Shown here: positions 34,776 through 46,819 of the stretch, piece by piece
Layout: each line of letters starts with the position of its first letter
Position numbering within the stretch: position 1 is the first letter of the stretch
NCBI GenBank assembly: GCA_947172415.1
Contig: OX359191.1
Span: 3,906,001 to 3,970,000 of the forward strand
Source of the DNA: Chondrosia reniformis
Lineage: Eukaryota; Porifera; Demospongiae; Chondrillida; Chondrillidae
Direction of reading: 5' to 3'
Length of the DNA stretch: 64,000 nt
The notes under the pieces: generated by a model
Told to the model about the DNA's origin: nothing
The model's database searches: none
What the model saw: only the letters and a program-made list of their open reading frames with translations
Translations under genes and position numbers: made by a program

Positions 34776-36921
34776 TGGGGCGCCGGAGGCTCCCCTATAT
34801 TATTGTCAAAAATTATGTTAACGTATGGTTTCCTGTTCGTAGTCTTGTATACATATATATATATGTATACAGTACAATTAACAATATACTAAGGTAATCT
34901 AATATAAATAAATAAATAATATAATATAATATAATATAATATAAATAATTCGTATGACTCCAGGAAAGGACCTAGCAACAGAATGGGCATAGTATCATAA
35001 AGTTTAGGCTATAAAAGGATTAATTAAGGGATTTTTTATTTAAGTCTCGGTTTGGTAGAAAACGGAGGACAAAGTCTGTATATAAAATGCCATAGGACTA
35101 TAGAAAACCTATGTGAAATTTATATTGAAACCAAGTGTTATATTAATAAAAATTATCAATTGATCAGATCACTGTGAAACCGATATATATCATGGTACAT
35201 GTGTATGACAAACGTCTGGCGAAGTTTTGCTTAATTAAAATTGCAACACCATCAAGATATAATGAAGAATGCAAGTTTACTATTGTGGAATCTGGTGATG
35301 TATTATGATGTTTCCCTAGTGCGTCACCAACACCTCGTTTGTTGCTCGGTACATATTTAATGGATTATCATGTGACGTTGGGAAAACGTCACGGCTCGTT
35401 GCAAAAGAAGATCATCCTTTCGAGAACGGCTATGACAAGTCGACGCTCTAGTACGAGAAGGAGCTACGGAATAAACGAGTTGTAGCGAAGGTTAGATAAA
35501 GCGTATTTGTGTACGTTTCCGTTAAGTTTGAGGTAGAATTGTCCCTATATTGATGCAAAAGAAATTCGTTTAGTCGACCTTAATAAAACGTTGGTAATTG
35601 AAGCTCTGTCTTCTCTTCTTACGCTTTTTGTTCATATTTTACTTGTCCATATGTAGCCATTCCTTACCAATACCATTTTGTAACTTGTACACAAGGGACA
35701 TCATATACGTATATAAAGGCCTTGGCCTTTTATGTCCCTTGTGTACAAGTTACAAAATGGTCTCTAACCCTGTTGATTATGCCAATGCATGCAACCAACC
35801 GTCGGTGTTCTTAGCTCCCTCACAAGGCAAATCAAATCTGTGTGGCTATTAGCTGAGACCCCTTTAATACTGGAGCCTTTGTTGATATATGGCATGCAGA
35901 TTCATCATCTTCAGTCTATACAAAGGTGTGAAAAGGTAATTGGTAGGCCATGTGTTCTACCTCGCAATTGGATGATCTGTATCAACTACTACTCTCTATG
36001 CAGTAGTTGAGGATTTCAAAACCTGCAACAGTACTAGTGTGACTAAAGTCTTGTGCTGTTTAAAATACTGATTATCCTAGGGGTCACTTGGATCTCTTTA
36101 AATTTGTAACTTGCACTGCATGTGTAGCTAGTACTTGATTGTAATTTTAATATTGTATAGTCACTTGGCCCTCTTAAATTTGTAACTTGTACTGTGTAGT
36201 ATTTGATAGTAATTTTAATATTGCCAGTAACTTTCACTGCGTAGTGTACTTGAGTGTAATTAGCCTCACTATACTTAAGACATTCACTATGAGCAATTTT
36301 GTTATGAGATTCTACTGTACACATGGAAAACATACACACATGGATAAGAATAAAGCCTTGTTGAACATCAGTAACATAAATTTACTAGTTCTGGACGTTT
36401 CAACCCGGAAGTCTTCATCAGTAATACAGGAAAGGGAATATCAAGTAGTAAATTAGTAAATTCGTGTTCCTGAAGCTCAACAAGGCTTTATTCTCATAAT
36501 GATCGCAACAAACACTCCTAATTCCTACACATGGACAAGTTAAAATATGAACAAAAAGCGTAAGAAGAGAAGACAGAGCTTCAATTACGAAAGTTTTATT
36601 ATATATATATATATATATATCTGTCAAAAAATGGCGGACGTTCGGCTAGCTTCCGTTTTCTAGCTTAAAATTAGCTTTCTCTTCCGTAGTGTAGAACATT
36701 GAACGAACGAAATGGACTTAAAAATCACCCTTACTAATACTTTGTAAAGTGAAGCTTGCGAAAAACGTTTTCTACGAGATATGGCCTTGAAAAATTGACG
36801 ACCAACAAGAGTCGATCGGAAATCAGTTAACCGGCTATCTATGGGAACATGCCAAGTAGTTCGAGTTTACTTAGGGGCGCCTGGCGCTCCACGAGTTTTT
36901 AAACTCGAAATACTTGTTTAA
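34776..36921 (+). mobile_element. Unclassified ~2.1-kb insert with GC-rich terminal hairpins, right-arm copy
   Basis: Reverse complement of 18513-20490, including the GGGGCGCCGGAGGCTCCCC foldback at the left end, the ~30-bp-arm palindrome (about 35679-35761), the hairpin with hammerhead-like core (about 36350-36490), the (AT)n run (36599-36621) and the AAACTCG end. It retains about 180 bp near 35830-36010 that the left copy lacks, so it is the more complete copy. ORFs of 73-98 codons inside it overlap the repeats and resemble no known protein. Confidence 0.6.
36393..36421 (-). ncRNA. Hammerhead-ribozyme-like core, right-arm insert copy
   Basis: On the minus strand it reads CTGATGA, short stem, GAAACGTCC, the same as 19012-19040. 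It lies between mirrored AATAAAGCCTTGTTGA arms. Folding was not computed. Confidence 0.5.
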
Positions 36922-38149
36922 TATATTAGTTATGTGTAGTAGGTGCGTGTACTAGTTATATGTACTAGTTGAAAGTACTAGTTGAAAGTACTAGTTGTAT
37001 ATACGTACTAGTTGTATGTACTAGAACTAACTATATTTACTAGTTTTAGGTACTAGTTGGGGGTATTGGTTGTATGTAGTAGTTGCATGTAGTAATTGTA
37101 TGTACAGGTTCTGTGTACTAATTGTATGTATATACTAGTTGCATGTACTAATTGTACGTACTATTTGTATCTACTAGTTGTATTTACTATTTGTATGTTC
37201 TATTTATATGTCTTTGCACTAGTTATATGTACTAGTTGTAGCCCTAGCTGTATGTACTAGTTGTATGTACTATTTACATTTACTAGGTATACTTGTGTGT
37301 ACTAGTTATATGTTCTTGTTGCATGTACCAGTTGCATGCACTAGTTGTATGTACTAGTTGTATGTACTCGTCACATGTACTAATTATATTTACTAGTTAC
37401 TAATTCTATGAACTAGTTTTAACTAAGAATTTTATGTACTACTTGTATGTACTAGTTGTCTGTACTAGTTGTATGTATATACCAGTTGTATGTACTAGTT
37501 AAATCTACTAGTTTTATATGTATACTAGTTGTATGTATTATGTGCATGTACTATTCACATATACTAGTTATATGTTTATGCATTAGTTATATGTGATAGG
37601 TGTGTGTACTTGTTATATGTAGTAGGTGGGTGTACTTGTTATATGTAGTAGGTGTGTGTACTTGTTATATGTACTAGTTGAAAGTACTAGTTGTACCTGC
37701 TAATTGTATGTACACGTTCTGTGTACTAGTTGCATGTTTATACTAGTTATATGTTTATTTTAGTTGTAGGTACTAGCTTTGTACTAGTTGTATGTACTAG
37801 TTGTATGTACTCATTTTTTGAATTAGTTGTAGGTTCTGGTACAAGTTATACTAGGAACTAGGAAGGAAGTCGTTCTCTATACTACTTGTGTTGTTTGTTT
37901 GAACTAGTTTTATGTACTAATTGTATGTACTAGTTGTATGGACTAGTTGTATGTACTTGTTGGATGTACTAATACTAGTTATATTCCTTAGTTGTAGGTG
38001 CTAGTTGTATGTACAAGTTGTGTGTGGTAGTTGTATGTACTAATTTTATGTACTAGTTAGATGTACTAGTTGTATGTACTAGTTGTGTGTACTAGATATG
38101 AACAAGTTGTATGTACAAGATACGGGCACAAGTTTTTTGTAGTAGCTAT
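36922..38149 (+). repeat. 13-bp minisatellite array, + orientation (right arm)
   Basis: Plus-orientation satellite. A longer-unit landmark occurs near 37830-37910 in the same relative place as its reverse complement near 17560-17640. The final ~50 bp match the reverse complement of 17313-17360. No gene is seen. Confidence 0.95.
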
Positions 38150-38426
38150 CAGAGAGTACGGTAGTACTCTCTAAGTAGGGAAGTAGGGACTATGCACATC
38201 ACTTCTATGTTTGGGAGCATCGATCCCTACTTCTAGTATATCCATGATGCGCCCAAACATAGAAGTGATGTGCATAGTTAAGTTTCAGTATGCCACTTCT
38301 GCAATGTTAGCCTTACCATATGATCACTTTCTTGTTTCGTTATTTTTTTTAGATATGATAGATACGGTTGCAGGGACTGCCACCCCTACTTCTCATTTCA
38401 TTTTTAAATGTTTTATTTACTTGTAG
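38150..38426. mobile_element. Internally deleted, inverted copy of the 16.49-kb insert
   Basis: It keeps the AGAGAGTACGGTAGTACTCT palindrome end, the ATGTTTGGGAGCATC/GATGCGCCCAAACAT hairpin and one terminal-repeat end (38391-38426). It lacks the ~550 bp corresponding to 16723-17280. Flanking satellite on both sides mirrors that of 16486-17312. Confidence 0.75.
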
Positions 38427-41400
38427 ACTAGTTGTGTGAACTAGTTGTACCTACTAATTTTATGTACTAGTTAAATGTGCTAGCGTTATATATATACTAG
38501 TTGTATGGACTAGTTTCTAGTTGTATGTACTAGTTTTATGTACCTGTTCTATGTACTAGTTGTATGTACTTTTTATAATAACTAGGTATATGTGTATGTA
38601 CTAGTTGTGTGCAGTAGGTGCATGTATTTGTTATATGTCTTAGTTGTTTGTACTAGTTGTATGTTCTAGTTCAATGTAATAGTTGTATGTTCTAGTTCAA
38701 TATAATAGTTGTATGTACTTGTTGTATGTTCTGTTTGTGTGTACTGTTAGGATGTACTAGTTGTATGTACTAATTGCATGTACTAGTTGTATGCACTAGT
38801 TTTATGAAGTAGTTCTATTTTTATTTACTAGTTGTAGGAGCTAGTTATATGTAGCAGCTGTATGTACTATTTGTATCTACTATTTGTATGTACTATGTGT
38901 ATGTACTATTTATAAGTACCAGTTACATGTATGTAGTAGTTATATGTTTGTGAATTAGTTATATAGACTAGTTGTTTGTCCTAGTTGTATGTACTAGTTG
39001 AATGTACTGGTTATATGTACTTGTTACTAGTTGTATGAACTAGTTGTATGTTCCAGTCGTATGTACTAGTTGCATATACTGGTTATATGTACTAGTTAAT
39101 AGTTGTGTGTAGTTGTACGACCTAATTGTAAATACTAGTTGTATTTTAGCTGGTTGTTTGTATATAATAGTTGTATGAACTAGTTAAATTCACTAGTTTT
39201 ATGTACTAGTTGTATGTACTATATTTATGTGCTAATTATATGTGTATGTACTAGTCATATGTAATAGTTATATGTACTAGTTATATGTACTAGTTGCATG
39301 TACTAGTTGCATGTACTAGTTGTATTTACTAATAGTATATACTAGTTGTAGGTTCTATTCCTAATTATACCAGGAACTAGGGAGTTACTAGTTGTATATA
39401 CTAGACACTAGTTGTATGTACTAGTTATATGTACTAGTTATATGTACTAGTTGTATGTACCAGTTTTGTGTAATTGTTGTATGTACTACTTTTATGTACT
39501 ATTTATATGTACTAGTTGTATATACTAGTTGTATGTACTACTTATATGTACTCGTTACATTTGTATGTACTGGGTGTATGTACTAGTTGTTTGTTCTAGT
39601 TATATAACCTAGTTGTACGTACTATTTGTATGTCCCATATATGTGTGTATGTGCTAGGTATATGTACTACTTGTATGTACTAGCTGTATTAGGTGGTTGT
39701 ATGTACTAATTCTATATACTAGTTGTATGTACTAGGTGTATGTACTAGATATGAACCAGTTGTATGTACAAGATGCATGCACTAGTTCTTAGTACAAGCT
39801 ATTATACTAGTTTTATGAACTAGTTGTATGTACTAGTTGTATGTACTAGTTTAATATACTAGTCACATGTACTGGTTATATATACTAGTTACTAATTGTT
39901 TGAACTAGTTGTAGCTATTAAGTTTATGTACTAGTTGGATGTATATACCAGTTGTATGTACTGGTTAAATGTACTAATTTTATATATATACTAGTTGTAT
40001 GTACTAGTTTCTAGTCGTATTTACTAGTTTCATGTACTAGTTGTATGTACTAGTTTCTAGTCGTATTTACTAGTTTCATGTACTAGTTGTATATACTATG
40101 TGGATGCACTATTTATTTGAATTAGTCACATTTTTATGTATTAGTTAGGTGTTTGTTCTAGTTATATGTCCAAGTTGTATGCACTAGCTGTATGTACTAT
40201 TTGCATGTACTGTTAGGATGTACTAGTTGTATGTACTAGTTGCATGTACTAGTTGCATGTACTAGTTGTATTTACTAATAGTATATACTAGTTGTAGGTT
40301 CTATTCCTAATTATACCAGGAACTAGGGAGTTACTAGTTGTATATACTAGACACTAGTTGTATGTACTAGTTATATGTACTAGTTACTAGTTGTGTGAAC
40401 TAGTTGTACCTACTAATTTTATGTACTAGTTGTATGTACTCTTTGTATGTATATCCTAGTTTTATGTACTAGTAAAATGTACTAGTGTTATATATATACT
40501 AGTTGTATGGACTAGTTTCTAGTTGTGTGTACTAGTTTTATGTACACGTTCTATGTACTAGTTGTATGTACTATTTATAATTACTAGGTATATGTGTATG
40601 TACTAGTTGTATGTAGTAGGTGTATGTACTAGTTATATGTCCTAGTTGGATTGTACTAGTTGTATGTTCTAGGTGATTGTACTAGTTGTATGTACTAGTT
40701 GTATGTACTATTTGTGTGTACTGTTAGGATGTACTAGTTGTATGTACTAATTGCATGTACTAGTTGTGTGCACAAGGTTTATGAAGTAGTTCTATTTTTA
40801 TTTACTAGTTGTAGGTGCTAGTTATATGTAGCAGATGTTTGTACTATTTGTATCTACTATTTGTATGTACTATGTGTCTGTACTATTTATAAGTACCAGT
40901 TATATGTATGTAGTAGTTATATTTGTGAACTAGTTATATATACTAGTTGTATGCACTAGCTGTATGTACAAGTTGTGTGTACTATTTATAATTACAAGGT
41001 ATATGTGTATTTACTAGTTATATGTAGTTGGTGTATGTACTAGTTATATATCCTAGTTGTTTGTCCTAGTTGTATGTACTAGTTGCCTGTACTAGTTATA
41101 TGTACTAGTTAATAGTTGTGTGAACTAGTTTTACGACCTAATTGTAATTACTAGTTGTATGAACTAGTTGTTTGTATATAATAGTTGTATGAACTAATTA
41201 AATGTGCTAGTGATATATACTATATGGATGCACTATTCATATGTACTAGTTATATATTTATATACTAATTATATGTGGTAGGTGTGTGCTAGTTATAGGT
41301 CCTAGTTTTTTGTACTCGTTCTATGTACTAGTAGTTGATTGAACTACTTGTGTATACAATTGATACGTACTAGTTATATTTTTCTGTATTAGTTATATGT

Positions 41401-43935
41401 GGCAGATTGTGTATTAGTTATAGGTACTAATTGCAAGTACTAGTTGTATGTACTAGTTGTATGGACTAGTACTAATTACATTTACCAGTTGTAGGTACTA
41501 GTTGTATATACTAGTTGTATGTATATACTAGTTGTATTTACTAGCTATGTACTGGTTGTATGTTCTAGTTGTATGTACCAGTTGTATGTACAAGTGGTAG
41601 GTTCTTGTACTAGTTATACTAGGTGCTAAAAAGGTACTAGTTGTATGTACTAGTTGTATGTACTATTTATAATTATTAGGTAAAAGTGTATAAACTAGTT
41701 ATATTTAGTATGTGTATGTACTATTTATATGTCCTAGTTGTTTTTCCTAGTTGTGTGTAGTAGTTATGTACTAGTTGAATATACAAGTTGTACGTTCTAA
41801 TATTAATGAGTACATAATATTAGAACGTACAACTTGTATAAGTGTGTGAGCTTGTATAAGTGTAACTTGTATAAGTGTGTGAGCTAGTTGTACAAACTTG
41901 TTTCTTGTTGTATGTACTAGTTGTATGTGCTAGTTTTATATACTAGTTTTTTATACTAGTTATATGCACTATTTATAATTACAAGGTATATGTATTTACT
42001 ACTTATTTGTAGTAGGTGTATGTCCTAGCTGTTTGTCGTAGTTGTATAGACTAGTTGAACGTACTAGTTGTATGTACTAATTGTTTGTGCTAGGTGTGGG
42101 TCCTATTTGGTATATATTAATTGTATGTACTAGTTGCATGGACTAGTTTTATGTACTAGACCTACTTATATTTAGTAGTTGTAGGTACTAGCTGTATGTA
42201 AAAGTTGTATGTAATAGTTGTATGTACTAATTGTATGTACCAGTTATATACCAGTTGTATGTATTAGTTGTATGTATATACTAGTTATAAATAATAGCTA
42301 TGCACTAGTTGTATATACAAGTTGTGCGTTCTAGTATTATGTACTCGTTCTGTGAACCAGTTATATGTACTAGTTTATATTTGTATGTATTAGTTGTATG
42401 TAGTTATTGTATGAACTATATGTATGTACTATTTATATGTGCCAGTTATATGTGTATTTACTGGTTATATGTTTGTGTACTAGTTATATGTACTAGTTGT
42501 ATGTACTATTCATAATTACTAGGTATATGTGTATTTATTAGTTATATGTAGTAGATGTATGTACTAGTTATACGTCCTAGTTGTTTGTCCTAGTTGTATG
42601 AACTAGTTGTACGTACTAAATACTATTTGTATGTACTAGTCGAATGTAGTAGTTATTTGTACTAGTTGAATGTATAAGTAGTGGGTAATTGTTGTATGTA
42701 CTAGTTATATGTACTGGTTTTATGTACTATATGCATGTACTAGTTGTGTGTACTAGTTATACGTACTATTGCCTAATTGTATGTACTAGTTGTATGTACT
42801 AGATGTTTGAACTAATTTTAGGTTCTAATACAAGTTATACTAGGTACTAGGAATGAAATAGTTCTATAAACTACTTGTTTGTTTGTGTGAACTAGTTTTC
42901 TGTACTAGTGGTATGTACTATATTTATGTACTAATTATAAGTGTATGAACTAGTCATATGTACTAGTTATATGTACAAGTTGTATATACCAGTTTTGTGT
43001 AATTGTTGCATGTACTAGTTGTGTGTACTATTTATATGTACTAGTTATATGTACTAGTTGTATGTACTACTTATATGTACTAGTTACATTTGTATGTACT
43101 GGGTGTATGTACTAGTTGTTTGTACTAGTTATATATACTAGTTGTACGTACTATTTATATGTACTATATATATGTTTATGTACTAGGTATATGTACTACT
43201 TTTATGTACTAGTCACAAGTACTAGTTATTTGTACTAGTTACTAGTTGTATGAACTAGTTGTACCTATTAATTTTATGTACTAGTTGCATGTACTACTTG
43301 TATGTATATACCAGTTGTATGTACTAGTTATATGTACTAATTTTATATATATACTTATTGTATCTACTAGTTTCTAGTTGTATTTACTACGTTTATGTGC
43401 TAGTTGTATGTACTACGTGGATGCACTATTTATTTGAACTAGTTATATTTTTATGTAATAGTTATATGTAGTAGATGTTTGTACTAGTTATATGTACTAG
43501 TTGAAAGTACTAGTTGTATGTACTAGTTGTATGTACTAGAACTAGCTTAATTTACTAGTTTTAGGGACTAGTTGTATGTATTAGATGTATGTAGTAGTTG
43601 CATGTGCTAATTGTGTGTACAAGTTCTGTGTACTAGTTGTATATATATACTAGTTGTATGTACTAGCTATGTACAAGTTGTATGTACTAGTTGTAGGTAC
43701 TAGTTGTATGTACTAGATGTATTTACTGTTTACATTTACTAGGTATACGTGTGTGTACTAGTTATATGTAAAAGTCTTATCTACTAGTTATATGTCCTAG
43801 TTGAATGTACTAGTCGCCTGTACTAATTATATTTACTAGTTACTAATTTATGAACTAGTTGTACCTACGAATTTTATGTACTACTTGTATATACTAGATG
43901 TATATACTAGTTGTATGTAGATACCAGTTTTATAC
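38427..43935 (+). repeat. 13-bp minisatellite array, + orientation (right arm, outer part)
   Basis: The longest uninterrupted satellite block in the right arm. It contains a 947-bp-spaced direct duplication (about 39.29 and 40.24 kb), a 23-bp perfect micro-hairpin (41783-41837) and longer-unit landmarks near 42830. The block ends at the orientation switch near 43935, the mirror of the 7015 junction. Short ORFs here are satellite translations, not genes. Confidence 0.95.
41783..41837. repeat. Perfect hairpin, 23-bp arms, 9-base loop
   Basis: Left arm 41783-41805 (ACAAGTTGTACGTTC...) and right arm 41815-41837 are exact reverse complements, separated by ATGAGTACA. It is a small foldback within the satellite, followed by a short tandem ACTTGTATAAGTGTGTGAGC (41832-41886). 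Confidence 0.9.
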
Positions 43936-44998
43936 AACTAGTAAATATAAATAGAACTAGTTCATAAAACTAGTGCATACAACTAGTACATGCAATTAGT
44001 ACATAAAACTAATACATCCTAATAGTACACACAGATAGTACATACAACTAGTACATACAACTAGTACATTCAACTAGAACATACAACTAGTACAAACAAC
44101 TAGGACATATAACTAGTACATACACCTACTACATACAACTAGTTCATACACATTTACCTTGTAATTATAAATAGTATATGCAACTAGTTTACACAACTAG
44201 TAACTAGTATATACAACTAGTACATACAATAACTTCATAAAACAAGTATATAGCTAGCACAAACAATTAGTGCATAAATCTTGTACATACAACAGGCTCA
44301 TTTCTAGTACATACAACTAGTACATGCAACCAGTATATCCAACTAGTACCTACAATTAGTAAATACAACTACCACATACAACTTGTACAAACAAGTAACA
44401 CCAACAAACTATTAAATATAACTATTTAGTATTAGTACATACAACAAGTAGATACAATTAGCACATACAATCAGAACATACAGCTAGTCCATACAAGTAG
44501 TACATATACATAGTACATAAACATATAAATAGTACATATAAATAGTTCATACAACTAGTAAAATTACACAGAATGGGTACATACTACTAGTACATACAAT
44601 TAGTATCTAGTACATACAACTAGCCCCTCCCTAGTACCTAATATAACTAGGACTTGAACCTACAACTAATACATACAACTAGTATATACAATTAATACAA
44701 AAAACTAGTTCAAACAAACAAACAAGTAGTATATAGAACGAGTTCCTTCCTAGTTCCTAGTATAACTTGTACCAGAACCTACAACTAATTCAAAAAACTA
44801 GTACATACAATTAGTATAAACATACAACTAGTACACAGAACGTGTACATACAATTAGCACATACAACTAGTACTTTCAACTAGTGCATATAACAAGTACA
44901 CACACCTACTACATATAACTAGTATATATGAATAGTACATACAACTAGAAACTAGTACATACAACTAGTATATATATAAAACTAGTACATTTAACAAG
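43936..44998 (-). repeat. 13-bp minisatellite array, - orientation (mirror of 5.9-7.0 kb)
   Basis: Reverse-orientation satellite mirroring the first + block: the junction at 43935, and the run from CTAGCCCCTCCCTAGTACCT (about 44620) through the AACAAACAAACAAG and GAACGAGTTCCTTCCTAG landmarks (about 44710-44790), are reverse complements of about 6170-6340. It ends at a switch near 44998, the outer end of the inverted duplication. Confidence 0.9.
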
Positions 44999-46738
44999 TA
45001 TATGTACTATCTATAATTACTAGGTATATGTTTATTTACTAGTTATATGTAGTTGGTGTATGTACTAGATATATATCCTAGTTTTTTGTCCTAGTTGTAT
45101 GGACTAATTGAATGTACTAATTGTGAATACTAGTTGTATGAACTAGTTGTATGTATATACTAGTTGTATGTACTAGTTTGATGTACTGGTTATATATATG
45201 TACTAGTTAATAGTTGTGTGAACTACTTGTACGACCTAATTGTCAATACTAGTTGTATGAACTAGTTGTTTGTATATAATAGTTGTATGAACTAGTTAAA
45301 CGTACTAGCTTTATGTATATATTAGTTGTATGTACTAGTTTCTAGTTGCATGTACTAGTTTTAAGTACTAGTTATATATACTATATGGATGCACTATTCA
45401 TATGTACTAGTTAAATATTTATGTACTAATTATATGTAGTAGGTGTTTACTAGTTATAAGTCCTAGTTTTATGGACTCGTTCTATGTACTAGTAGTTGTA
45501 TGAACTACTTGTATGTACTATGTTTATGTACTATTTATACGTACTAGTTATATTTTTATGTATTAGTTATATGTGGTAGATGTGTGTACTAGTTATATGT
45601 ACTAATTGCAAGTACTAGTTGTATGTACTAGTTGTATGGACTAGTACTAGGTATATTTACTAGTTGTAGATACTAGTTGTATGTACTAGTTGTGTGTATA
45701 TACTAGTTGTATGTACTAGCTATGTACTGGTTGTATGTTCTAGTTGTATGTACTAGTTGTATGTACAAATGGTAGGTTCTTTTACTAGTTATACTAGGTG
45801 CTAGGAAGGTACTAGTTGTATGTAGAAGATACTAGTTTTATGTACTACTTTTATGTACTAGTTGTATGTCCTATTTATAATTACAAGATGTGTGTATTTA
45901 CTAGTTATATGTAGTAGGTGTATGTGCTAGTTGCATGTATTAGTTGTATGTAATAATTGTATGTATTAGTTGTATTCACTAGTTTTATGTACTAGTCTTA
46001 GTTATATTTAGTAGCTGTAGGTACTAGTTATGTACCTGTTGTATGTACTAGTTGTATGTATATACTAGTTATAAATAATAGCTATGCACTAGTTGTATAT
46101 ACAAGTTTAACGTTCTAGTATTATGTACTCGTTCTATGAACCAGTTGTATGTGCTAGTTTATAGTTGTATTGTACTTGTTGTATGTACTAGTTTATAGTT
46201 GTATGTACTTGTTGTATGTACTAATTGTATGTACTATGCGTATGTACTATTTTTAAGTGCCAGTTATATATGTATTTACTGGTTATATGTTTGTTTACTA
46301 GTTATATGTACTAGTTGTATGCACCAGCTGTATGTACTAGTTGTATGTACTATTCATAATAACTAGGTATATGTGTATTTACTAGTTAAATGTAGTAGAT
46401 GTATGTACTAGATATATGTCCTAGTTGTTTGTCCTAGTTGTATGGACTAGTTGAATGTACTAGTTGTATGTACTAATTGTATATGCTAGGTGTGTGTACT
46501 ATTTGGTATGTACAAGTTGTATGTACTATTTCTATGTACTAGTTATGTACCAGTTGTACGTAATAGTTGTATCTATATACTAGTTGTTAATATTGTTTGT
46601 ACTAGTTGTATGTACCAGTTGTATGTATATATTAATTGTAAGTACTAGCTATGTTCTAGTTGTATGTATATACTAGTTTGTTGTTTATGTAGTAGTTGTA
46701 TATGCTAGTGTTATGTACTCACACTATGAAAAATCTAG

Positions 46739-46819
46739 GATACCATTTTCCTACGTGCTATATGCCTATTCTGTAAAAAGAGGCTATAGGGGAACTAAAC
46801 CTAAAGAGAGCTTTTGGTT
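46739..46819. mobile_element. 81-bp non-satellite insert flanked by 8-bp ACACTATG duplication, copy 1
   Basis: ACACTATG occurs at 46731-46738 and 46820-46827 on either side of 81 bp of unrelated sequence. The related satellite stretch at about 27495-27515 lacks it (GTACTCATACAATGTACAAG). No terminal inverted repeat or coding capacity is seen. Eight-base duplications are typical of hAT-type insertions, but the ends do not look like hAT. Confidence 0.7.

Noticed and set aside
42309-42515. 68-codon plus-strand ORF within the satellite
   Set aside because: A translation of diverged 13-bp monomers (Tyr/Val/Cys/Ser-rich), with no non-satellite sequence; the period is not a multiple of three and such ORFs arise by chance where TAG is mutated.
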